A stretch of 64,000 nucleotides of DNA from assembly GCF_024399315.1 (NCBI RefSeq), contig NZ_CP075170.1, positions 4,911,501 to 4,975,500 of the forward strand. Direction: 5' to 3'. Origin of the DNA: Chryseobacterium sp. MA9 (lineage in GTDB: Bacteria; Bacteroidota; Bacteroidia; Flavobacteriales; Weeksellaceae). The position numbers and the translations under genes are program-made. Within the stretch, counting starts at the first letter, position 1. The number at the start of each line of letters is the position of its first letter. Positions 41,710 to 49,052 of this stretch are shown piece after piece. The notes beneath the pieces were generated by a model. That model did no database searches. It had not been told where the DNA came from and saw only the letters and a program-made list of their open reading frames with translations.

Positions 41710-43644
41710 ATGAAAAAACTAATCGTATTGGTCCTTTGCTCTGCCAGTGCAATAATGATTAATGCTCAGAAGAAATACGAGTTTCTGAATCCTCCGAAAT
41801 TTAATGATGCAGATTTGTCTAAGACAAAATCTTTATTGGATGAAAATGCTCCTGCTGAAATTCTGTATAAATCTGCTTACTTTATGGTGGATGCAAACAC
41901 AGGGAATCTGCACAAAAGATATTATTATAGAGTTAAGATTTATGATAAAGATAAAGCTGAAGACTGGCTGAATCTTGAAATTCCTATTTATAATGTTGGG
42001 ACTAACAGAGAATCACTAGGTAAATTTAAGGCTTTTACATACAATCTTGAAAACGGAAACACCGTTCCGGTAAAAGTGGAAAAAAGTTCACAATATAGAA
42101 GTAAAGAGAATAAATATGTTACTCTGACAAAATTTGCTTTTCCGAGTGTGAAAAATGGATCAGTCTTAGAATATCAGTATGAAATTATATCTCCGTTCCG
42201 ATTTATGATTCCTGAAGTATTGATAGAATCTGATACTCCTTCACTGAACACAGAATATGTTTTTGATACGCCTATCAATATGTCATACAATGTAAACTAT
42301 ACTGGAGGAATTTCACCTAAATACAGGGAAATGGAGGAAAGGAATCTATACGGTACCCAATACAAAACCTTTAGATTTGCTTATGAAAACCTAAAAGGCT
42401 TTAAGACTGAAAAGTTTGTAAGAAATGACAGAAACTTCAGAACGAAGATCAGTGCAGAGCTGAACTCTACCAATTTCGGTGAGCTTAAACTATATTCGTC
42501 ATCATGGGATCAGATTGGGAAAAGACTTTATGAAAGTGACGATTTTGGAGGGGAACTGAAACGAACAAAACTGGCAAAAGAAAATATGCCGGCAGGAGTT
42601 TCAGAAATGAAAACCGATCTTGAAAAGGCAAATGCCATTTTTTCATACGTCCAGAAGACTTTTACCTGGAATAAAGATAAAGGAATTTATACAGAAGATG
42701 GTATCAAAAAATTGTTGGAAACCAAGGTAGGGAATGCCGCAGAAATCAACCTTTTTCTGGTAATGATGCTTCGCGAAGCAGGTCTTAAAGCTGATCCGTT
42801 GGTAATTTCTACAGTGGAAAATGGATTGATTAATTTAGTGTCTCCCAATATTTCCAATATGAATTTTGTATTGGCTGCGATCAATATTGATAAGCAATTG
42901 CATATTTATGATGCTACCTCAAAACAATCCTCTCTGGATGAAATACCTCTTAAAAACTGGAATCAATATGGGATTTTGGTCACTAAAGAAAAGGCCCTGC
43001 AGATTCAAATGTCTAATTTGAAATCAAGTAATACTTTCCTTACAGTCAATGGTAAAATCAATGATGACGGAAGTATTTCCGGAACCTATTCGGACAGAGA
43101 TACGGGGGCCTATGCGATGTATGTGAAAGACAGCTATGATGATAATGCAGAAAAATATAAAAAACAATATAAAGAAAACTTTTCTATGGACTTTACGGAT
43201 ATTGATTCAAAAGTTTTGGAAAATGGAGATTTTGAAAGCAGCATGAAATTCTCTTCAATGAACCTTATTGATAGAGTAGGAAAGAAAATGATCATCAATC
43301 CGATGCTGTTTTTAAACAAAAGTTCCAATGAGTTTGATCAGACGGAAGTTAGACAGTATCCCATCGATTTTGGATCGCCTATCACCAAAGTAAAAAAAGT
43401 TATTCTTGAAATTCCTGAAGGATATGTGATTGAGGAAATGCCTAAAGAAAAAAGAATCGTTACAGAAGATAAAGAAATAGCATATACCTATTCTGTAGAA
43501 CAAAAAGGAAATAAACTGGAAGTAACTACCACAACAAAAGTTAGCAGTTCAGATTATCCGAAAGAATATTATCCTGCATTTAAACAAATCTGGGGGGTAG
43601 CCTCTAAATTTGAAAATCAGGTAATAAGCCTTGTTAAAAAGTAA
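41710..43644 (+). CDS. DUF3857/transglutaminase-like exported protein, catalytic Cys absent (copy B2)
   Basis: 644 residues with a signal peptide ending IMINAQ (about residue 19). The layout is the same as the gene at 37849: DUF3857, transglutaminase-like domain and C-terminal beta domain. The Cys position reads GNAAEIN (Ala343). The start follows the copy at 39815 by two bases (TAACCATG), and a strong terminator follows 48 bases after the stop, so all cluster members appear to be one operon. B1 and B2 are clear paralogs but well diverged. Confidence 0.82.
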   Translation: MKKLIVLVLCSASAIMINAQKKYEFLNPPKFNDADLSKTKSLLDENAPAEILYKSAYFMVDANTGNLHKRYYYRVKIYDKDKAEDWLNLEIPIYNVGTNRESLGKFKAFTYNLENGNTVPVKVEKSSQYRSKENKYVTLTKFAFPSVKNGSVLEYQYEIISPFRFMIPEVLIESDTPSLNTEYVFDTPINMSYNVNYTGGISPKYREMEERNLYGTQYKTFRFAYENLKGFKTEKFVRNDRNFRTKISAELNSTNFGELKLYSSSWDQIGKRLYESDDFGGELKRTKLAKENMPAGVSEMKTDLEKANAIFSYVQKTFTWNKDKGIYTEDGIKKLLETKVGNAAEINLFLVMMLREAGLKADPLVISTVENGLINLVSPNISNMNFVLAAINIDKQLHIYDATSKQSSLDEIPLKNWNQYGILVTKEKALQIQMSNLKSSNTFLTVNGKINDDGSISGTYSDRDTGAYAMYVKDSYDDNAEKYKKQYKENFSMDFTDIDSKVLENGDFESSMKFSSMNLIDRVGKKMIINPMLFLNKSSNEFDQTEVRQYPIDFGSPITKVKKVILEIPEGYVIEEMPKEKRIVTEDKEIAYTYSVEQKGNKLEVTTTTKVSSSDYPKEYYPAFKQIWGVASKFENQVISLVKK

Positions 43645-43692
43645 TATTTAAGAAAGCTTAAGCAAGATTTACAAAAAAAAATAAAGTTTTTT

Positions 43693-43723
43693 CAAAAACC
43701 ATTCATCTTTTGAATGGTTTTTG
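43693..43723 (+). terminator. Terminator of the DUF3857 cluster
   Basis: CAAAAACCATTCA and TGAATGGTTTTTG arms around TCTTT, followed by TATTTGATATC. Confidence 0.88.
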
Positions 43724-43747
43724 TATTTGATATCAGAAATTAGAATT

Positions 43748-44572
43748 ATGAAAAACACAATTGCTGTTATAGCATTATCTTCTTTCTTAGCAGTGACGGC
43801 CTGTAAAAAAAATGAAAAGGCAGGGCCAGCAGAAAAAACCGAAAATAAAACCGCTGAAGGATTTGTGGTAGATTCTGTGAAAGTGAATGATTCTACAAAG
43901 ATTACAGACTCTTTAAAAGTGAGCTACACTTCAAAACTGTTGGTTTTCCCCTCATTAAAAGATAAAAAGCTATTAGACAGTATCTATTTCCAGAATGAAA
44001 AAATCAAAGACTTTTCCAAAGCAGGGCTTCAGACTTACCTTGATAAAGAAAAGAATGATTATTTCAATTCTATAAAAAATGATAATAAAGATTGGGTTTC
44101 AGATGTCACTTATGCTCAGAATTGGTATTCAAGCTCACATATGAATTTGATTTCCAATACAAATAATTATATGCATATTCAGTATGTAGGAAGCGGATAT
44201 GAAGGAGGAGCCCATGACAATTATGGTTTTTCAGAAAGAGTTTTTGATCTTAAAAACAGTAAAAAATTGGAATTGAAAGATATTACTTCAATGCCTAAAA
44301 ATAAAATTGAAGCAATTCTGATGAAAAATATCGATAAAATTAACAGTGGAACAATGGATGGTGATGGAGAAGTGAAAAACTCAGAAATGTTGCTAGTTGA
44401 GAAAATTCCAGCATCCGATAACTTCTATTTTGATGATAAAAACCTGTATTTCCATTACAGTCCTTATGAAATTGCAGCTTTTGCAGCAGGAGATATCACA
44501 ATTCCTGTTTCATGGGAAGACCTGAAAGGAACGTTAAATGGTGAATTTAAAGAAAGAATGAAAATTAAGTAA
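43748..44572 (+). CDS. RsiV-like (DUF3298) lipoprotein
   Basis: 274 residues from the ATG at 43748; the longer frame to 43721 starts inside the preceding terminator and is rejected. The lipobox Cys lies near residue 19 (AVTACKK). A Lys/Thr-rich linker leads to a DUF4163/DUF3298 domain, with YVGSGYEGGAHDNYGFSERVFDLKN near residue 150 and FYFDDKNLYFHYSPYEIAAFAAG near the end. In Bacillus RsiV this domain binds lysozyme; whether that holds here is unknown. A terminator follows directly. Confidence 0.78.
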   Translation: MKNTIAVIALSSFLAVTACKKNEKAGPAEKTENKTAEGFVVDSVKVNDSTKITDSLKVSYTSKLLVFPSLKDKKLLDSIYFQNEKIKDFSKAGLQTYLDKEKNDYFNSIKNDNKDWVSDVTYAQNWYSSSHMNLISNTNNYMHIQYVGSGYEGGAHDNYGFSERVFDLKNSKKLELKDITSMPKNKIEAILMKNIDKINSGTMDGDGEVKNSEMLLVEKIPASDNFYFDDKNLYFHYSPYEIAAFAAGDITIPVSWEDLKGTLNGEFKERMKIK

Positions 44573-44575
44573 ATT

Positions 44576-44604
44576 AATGCTTCCAGATCAGGAAGCATTT
44601 TTTA
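44576..44604 (+). terminator. Terminator of the RsiV-like gene
   Basis: AATGCTTCC-AGATCA-GGAAGCATT followed by TTTTT; its T run merges with the next promoter box. Confidence 0.85.
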
Positions 44605-44610
44605 ATTTTG
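44603..44610 (+). promoter_or_regulatory. -7 box of the lipid kinase gene
   Basis: TAATTTTG ends only five bases before the ATG at 44616, so the transcript would be almost leaderless if this box is used. Confidence 0.5.
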
Positions 44611-44615
44611 CGGTA

Positions 44616-45467
44616 ATGGAAAAAGTAGCTTTTATTATCAACCCTTTTTCGGCCAAAAAAAACTATCAGCCGTTTTTGAACGAACTTAAAACAAAGGTAA
44701 ACAACCCGTTGTATTATGTATCAGAATCTATTCCGGGAACAGATGAGTTTATTCAGGCCCATTTTGAAGAAGTGGATGTTTTTGTGGCCATTGGAGGAGA
44801 TGGAACAATTTCTACAGTAGCCAAAAATCTGATTAATACAGAAAAAATTCTGGCTATTTTTCCAGCTGGTTCAGGAAATGGATTTTCCAATGAAACCCAG
44901 TTCAGTAAAAATCTGGATGAACTTTTAGAAAAAATAAAAACCAAAAACTCCAGAAAGATTGATACTTTTACGGTAAACGACAGGCTTTCTATCAATGTTT
45001 CAGGAACAGGATTTGACGGTAAGGTTGTCAAGGAATTTGAAAAAACAAGCCGTGGATTCAAAAACTATATCAAAGTTTCCCTAAAAACCTTCTTCAACTA
45101 CAAACCCATCAAAGTAAAGTTTTTTGATGAAGAATATCAACAGTATAACGGACGGTATCTGATGATGAATATTGCCAATACCCGTCAGTTTGGCAACAAC
45201 GCTTACATTGCCCCGAAAGCAAGTAAAAGTGATGGTTTGGTGGATATGGTTTTGGTGAAAAAGTTTCCTCTGACTTATTCTGCGCTGTTTGCTTTCAGAA
45301 TGTTCACCAAAAGGCTGAAAGATGATGAATATGTCACTTATCTTCCGGTTTCCGAAATATCATTTAAAGTCAATACCAAAAACTGGCATCTGGACGGTGA
45401 ATTCAATAAAATCAAATCACCGGTTCATGTGAAAGTACAGCCAGCGAGTTTGAGTATTTTGGTTTAA
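44616..45467 (+). CDS. Diacylglycerol kinase-family lipid kinase
   Basis: 283 residues from MEKVAFIINPFSAKKN; the frame open to 44577 starts inside a terminator. The catalytic domain has FVAIGGDGTISTVAKNL near residue 58 (GGDGT) and FPAGSGNGFSNE near residue 84, then SGTGFDGKVVKEFE and the C-terminal LDGEFNKIKSPVHVKVQPASL. It is a cytosolic or membrane-associated enzyme that phosphorylates diacylglycerol, sphingosine-like lipids or related substrates; the true substrate is unknown. Confidence 0.88.
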   Translation: MEKVAFIINPFSAKKNYQPFLNELKTKVNNPLYYVSESIPGTDEFIQAHFEEVDVFVAIGGDGTISTVAKNLINTEKILAIFPAGSGNGFSNETQFSKNLDELLEKIKTKNSRKIDTFTVNDRLSINVSGTGFDGKVVKEFEKTSRGFKNYIKVSLKTFFNYKPIKVKFFDEEYQQYNGRYLMMNIANTRQFGNNAYIAPKASKSDGLVDMVLVKKFPLTYSALFAFRMFTKRLKDDEYVTYLPVSEISFKVNTKNWHLDGEFNKIKSPVHVKVQPASLSILV

Positions 45468-45590
45468 GGTTGCTAGTTGCTTTTTGTTGCCGGTTTTATT
45501 AGGTTGTCATTATTTTGAATCTTGGTTCTTGACTCTCCATCAAAACTCACTATTCACTTGCTAAGCAAAATTCACCATTGGCATCAATAA
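45455..45590. repeat. Composite intergenic repeat region
   Basis: This gap holds GGTTGCTAGTTGC (also near 25190), TTGCCGGTT, CCATCAAAACTCACTATT (also 29922-29940) and a longer unit (TTCACTTGCTAAGCAAAATT) matching 23490-23531 in inverse orientation. Similar ragged words occur at 53874-53970. No gene is present between 45468 and 45663. Confidence 0.55.
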
Positions 45591-45663
45591 ACGTAGCTAA
45601 TATTTCACCGAAATCTCCTTAATTCCTAATCCCTGCAACCTAAAACCTACCATCTGTCACCTC

Positions 45664-46944
45664 TTACACCTCCAGCTTTTTCTCAACTTCAGCCGGATGA
45701 TCCAGACAATATTGAAGCTGTTTTTTATCAAGCTGTTTTTCCCAGTTGGCAACAACTACGGTAGCTACAGAATTCCCGATTACATTCGTCAGCGCTCTGC
45801 ATTCACTCATAAATTTATCTATTCCAAGGATTAATGTCATTCCGGCAATTGGAATTTCCGGAACTACAGCCAGGGTTGCTGCCAATGTTACAAATCCGGC
45901 ACCGGTAACACCAGCTGCACCTTTTGAACTCAACATCGCTACCAGAAGAAGCATCAGCTGTTTTTCAATAGGAAGATGGATGTTTAATGCTTGTGCGATA
46001 AACAGAGAGGCAAGTGTCATATAAATATTGGTTCCATCAAGATTGAAAGAATATCCTGTAGGCACTACAAGACCTACAATGGCCCTGGAGCAGCCTGCTT
46101 TTTCAAGCTTTTCCATGATTCCCGGAAGAGCAGATTCCGAAGAGCTCGTTCCCAAAACAAGAAGGAGTTCTTCTTTAAGGTAAAAAAGAAGCTTGAAAAT
46201 GTTAAATCCATTATACCATGCTACAGATCCTAATACCAGAACTATAAAAAGGATAGATGTGATGTAGAATGTACCTACCAGAAATATAAGGTTCAATACA
46301 GAGTGAAGTCCATATTTCCCAATCGTAAATGCCATTGCTCCAAAAGCTCCGATTGGGGCCAGTTTCATAAGCATATGAACGATTTTAAATACCGGAGTTG
46401 ATAGATCCTGTAAAAAATCGGTTACTTTTTGGCTTTTTTCCTTTGTTAAAACCAAAGCGACACCCATTAAAATAGCAACCAGCAGAACCTGAAGAATATT
46501 ATCACCCACCAAAGGACTGAATAAAGTCTCCGGAATAATATTCATAATAAAACCTGTAAGCGTTGATTCATGAGCTTTTGCCTGGTACTGTGAAACATCA
46601 CCCGAAAGAGTAGAAGGATCTATATTTAAGCCATGACCCGGCTGTAAGATATTTCCTACCAATAATCCAATGATAAGCGCAAGAGTTGAAAATGTGAAAA
46701 AATAGATCATTGCCTTTATAGCAATTCTGCCTACCTTTTTCAAATCGGTCATGTGGGCGATTCCTAAAGTAAGCGTAATAAAAATTACCGGAGCGATAAT
46801 CATTTTAACTAATTTGATGAATCCATCCCCCAGAGGTTTCATTTTTTCTCCTAATTCAGGATAAAATTTTCCAAGAACAATACCTGCAACTATTGCTATA
46901 ATAACCTGGAAATAAAGCTGATTGTATATTTTTTTTGCTTTCAA
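45664..46944 (-). CDS. dctA: Dicarboxylate/cation symporter (DctA family)
   Basis: 426 residues of the DAACS fold. The start IYNQLYFQVIIAIVAGIVLGKFYPE is typical of DctA. The substrate region has SSESALPGIMEKLEKAG, VPTGYSFNLDGTNIYMTLASLFIAQA near residue 300, and SSKGAAGVTGAGFVTLAATL near residue 345, with a late FMSECRALTNVIGN. It imports C4-dicarboxylates with protons or sodium. It is a single gene with no regulator nearby. Confidence 0.9.
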   Translation of the reverse strand: MKAKKIYNQLYFQVIIAIVAGIVLGKFYPELGEKMKPLGDGFIKLVKMIIAPVIFITLTLGIAHMTDLKKVGRIAIKAMIYFFTFSTLALIIGLLVGNILQPGHGLNIDPSTLSGDVSQYQAKAHESTLTGFIMNIIPETLFSPLVGDNILQVLLVAILMGVALVLTKEKSQKVTDFLQDLSTPVFKIVHMLMKLAPIGAFGAMAFTIGKYGLHSVLNLIFLVGTFYITSILFIVLVLGSVAWYNGFNIFKLLFYLKEELLLVLGTSSSESALPGIMEKLEKAGCSRAIVGLVVPTGYSFNLDGTNIYMTLASLFIAQALNIHLPIEKQLMLLLVAMLSSKGAAGVTGAGFVTLAATLAVVPEIPIAGMTLILGIDKFMSECRALTNVIGNSVATVVVANWEKQLDKKQLQYCLDHPAEVEKKLEV

Positions 46945-47050
46945 AGAACAGTCGTTTTGTTTTTTTAAGGGCGAAAATTAAGAAAATTTATCTGAAAACA
47001 TGACAAAAGTCATTGGAAAGATCTGTGGCAGCGCTTCAATCAATAAAAAA

Positions 47051-47101
47051 TTCCGGCTTCATTCGTAGAAAGGCAGAAACCTTTTTAGAATGAAGCCGGA
47101 G
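47051..47101 (-). terminator. Terminator of ggt
   Basis: TCCGGCTTCATT and AATGAAGCCGGA arms enclose a large loop with an inner AAAGG/CCTTT pair; on the minus strand it is followed by AATTTTTTATT. Confidence 0.8.
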
Positions 47102-47127
47102 TTGTATTATAATATGGATATATGATA

Positions 47128-48816
47128 TTATTCCACTGCAACAGAGTCATCTCCACGGCCGTCTGCCACTGCATGGATGTTTCCGTTTTCGTCCAGGACA
47201 ATCATTTCTGTTTTTCCAATGTATTTTGTCTTTTCAATGATGTAATTCTTGCTTTTCAACTCAGAAATTGTACTTTCAGGGAAGTTGTTTTCTACGGTAA
47301 TGGTTTCCGGAAGCCACTGATGATGAAATTTTGGTGCATTCACAGACATATTGGCATTCAACTTAAAATCCACAACATTCACAATAGACTGGTATACTGA
47401 AGTAGGGATTGTGGTTCCTCCAGGAGTTCCTACCACCATATAAGGTTTCCCATTCTTAAGGAGAATAGTTGGAGTCATGGAAGAAAGCATTCTCTTGTTA
47501 GGCTGGATAGAATTGGCTTCTCCACCCACTGCCCCAAACATGTTTGGTACACCTGGTTTGATAGAGAAATCGTCCATTTCATTATTTAAAAAGAAACCAG
47601 CTCCCGAAACCAGTACTTTACTTCCATAATAGCCATTAAGAGTTGTGGTTACAGAAGCTGCATTTCCATCCTTATCCAATACGGAAATATGTGTTGTCTG
47701 CATAGATTCTTTAGGCTGCTCTATGATTTTACCCACTTCAGCACTCGGAGTGGCTTTGTCAAAACTGAAACTTTTCCATCTGCCTTTCAGATAGTCGTCG
47801 GAGATAAGATAAGAAGTTTTATCCTGGATAAAATCCGGATCACCCATATATTCTGCTCTGTCTGCATAGGCTCTTCTTTCTGCTTCAGCCATGATCTGAA
47901 CAGCTTTTGTAGAATTTTGCTGATATTTTTCAAGGTTTTCAAAACTAGCCATTCTTAGCATTTGGGCAAGGAGAACACCTCCACTTGATGGTAAAGGCAT
48001 GGTAACAACATCATTTCCTTTATAATCAAATTCCAGTGCTTTTCTTTCGGCAACTTTATAATTTTTTAGGTCTTCCAGGGTGATGATTCCGTTGCCTCTT
48101 TTCATTTCAGCAATCAAAAGATCAGCTGTTTTCCCTTCATAAAAACCTTTTGCTCCTAATTTCTGGATCAATTTCAAGGTTTCGGCCAGGTCTTTTTGAA
48201 CCAATAAATCTCCAGCTTTCCATGGAGTATCTTTTACAAAAATGATAGAGGATTTATTATGTTTCTGAAATTTTTCTCTTTGGTTATTAAGCATTTCTGC
48301 TTCTTTATCCGTAATGGCAAATCCTTTTTCTGCAAGATCAATGGCAGGCTGGATAATCTTTTCCATAGGAAGTTTACAGTATTTCAGGGTTGCAAAGAAT
48401 CCTGCTACACTTCCCGGAATACCTACGGCCAGTCTTCCGTTTTGGGAGAGATCAGTATCTGCTTTTCCTTTTTTATCAATGTACATGTCTCTGGAAGCCT
48501 TTTTCGGAGCTGTTTCTCTATAGTCTAGCGTGAATTTTTCGCCATTATTTTTTACTCCTACTAAGAATCCACCACCTCCGATATTTCCCGCCTGGGGATA
48601 TACTACGGCAAGGGCATATTGTGTTGCTGTTACAGCGTCATAGGCATTTCCACCCATTTTTAAGATTTTGGCTCCAGCTTCACTGGCTAATGGATGTGCA
48701 GAAACTACAACTCCTTTATTTTTTACCTGTACTTCTTTGATAATATTAATATCTGTAAACTGTGACCAGGAAAAACTATAGGAAAGAAGAGTAGCAACTA
48801 AAACTATTTTCTTCAT
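47128..48816 (-). CDS. ggt: Gamma-glutamyltransferase precursor
   Basis: 562 residues with a signal peptide to about residue 19 (SFSWSQ). The Ntn-hydrolase fold is intact: VSAHPLASEAGAKIL at the start, GIPGSVAGF near residue 130, LPSSGGVLLAQML near residue 270, the autoprocessing site STTHISV-like MQTTHISVLDKDGNAAS near residue 375, and LSSMTPTILLKNGKPYMVVGTPGGTTIPT. It cleaves glutathione and other gamma-glutamyl compounds in the periplasm. A -7 box TACTTTTG on the minus strand (48834-48841) is 17 bases from the ATG. Confidence 0.94.
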   Translation of the reverse strand: MKKIVLVATLLSYSFSWSQFTDINIIKEVQVKNKGVVVSAHPLASEAGAKILKMGGNAYDAVTATQYALAVVYPQAGNIGGGGFLVGVKNNGEKFTLDYRETAPKKASRDMYIDKKGKADTDLSQNGRLAVGIPGSVAGFFATLKYCKLPMEKIIQPAIDLAEKGFAITDKEAEMLNNQREKFQKHNKSSIIFVKDTPWKAGDLLVQKDLAETLKLIQKLGAKGFYEGKTADLLIAEMKRGNGIITLEDLKNYKVAERKALEFDYKGNDVVTMPLPSSGGVLLAQMLRMASFENLEKYQQNSTKAVQIMAEAERRAYADRAEYMGDPDFIQDKTSYLISDDYLKGRWKSFSFDKATPSAEVGKIIEQPKESMQTTHISVLDKDGNAASVTTTLNGYYGSKVLVSGAGFFLNNEMDDFSIKPGVPNMFGAVGGEANSIQPNKRMLSSMTPTILLKNGKPYMVVGTPGGTTIPTSVYQSIVNVVDFKLNANMSVNAPKFHHQWLPETITVENNFPESTISELKSKNYIIEKTKYIGKTEMIVLDENGNIHAVADGRGDDSVAVE

Positions 48817-49030
48817 AAAATGATATTTTAAGACAAAAGTATCAATTTTAAAATAGAGTCTTATATCAGTGTAATAAATAAAATAAAGAAAATTATAATG
48901 ATTTGTTTTATTGTTAAGTTATTTTGATGTTTATTATTTATTTTGTAATTAATTATAATAAATGTGTTGAAATATTTTCAAAAATTAATTATTTGTTGAT
49001 TATTCTATTTATTCTTAATGTTAATTTATA

Positions 49031-49038
49031 TACATTTG
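49031..49038 (+). promoter_or_regulatory. -7 box of the large TonB receptor gene
   Basis: TACATTTG, 14 bases before the ATG at 49053; it excludes the longer frame opening at 48924. Confidence 0.65.
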
Positions 49039-49052
49039 AAAAAAAAATACAC

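Noticed and set aside
43734..43750. TTAGAATTATG before the RsiV-like gene as a Fur-like site
   Set aside because: It is a single partial half-site overlapping the start codon, without the second inverted copy seen at the hmu promoters.
48924..49052. 43-residue extension of the large TonB receptor frame
   Set aside because: It contains the TACATTTG promoter box and is an AT-rich hydrophobic artefact; a proper signal peptide starts at 49053.
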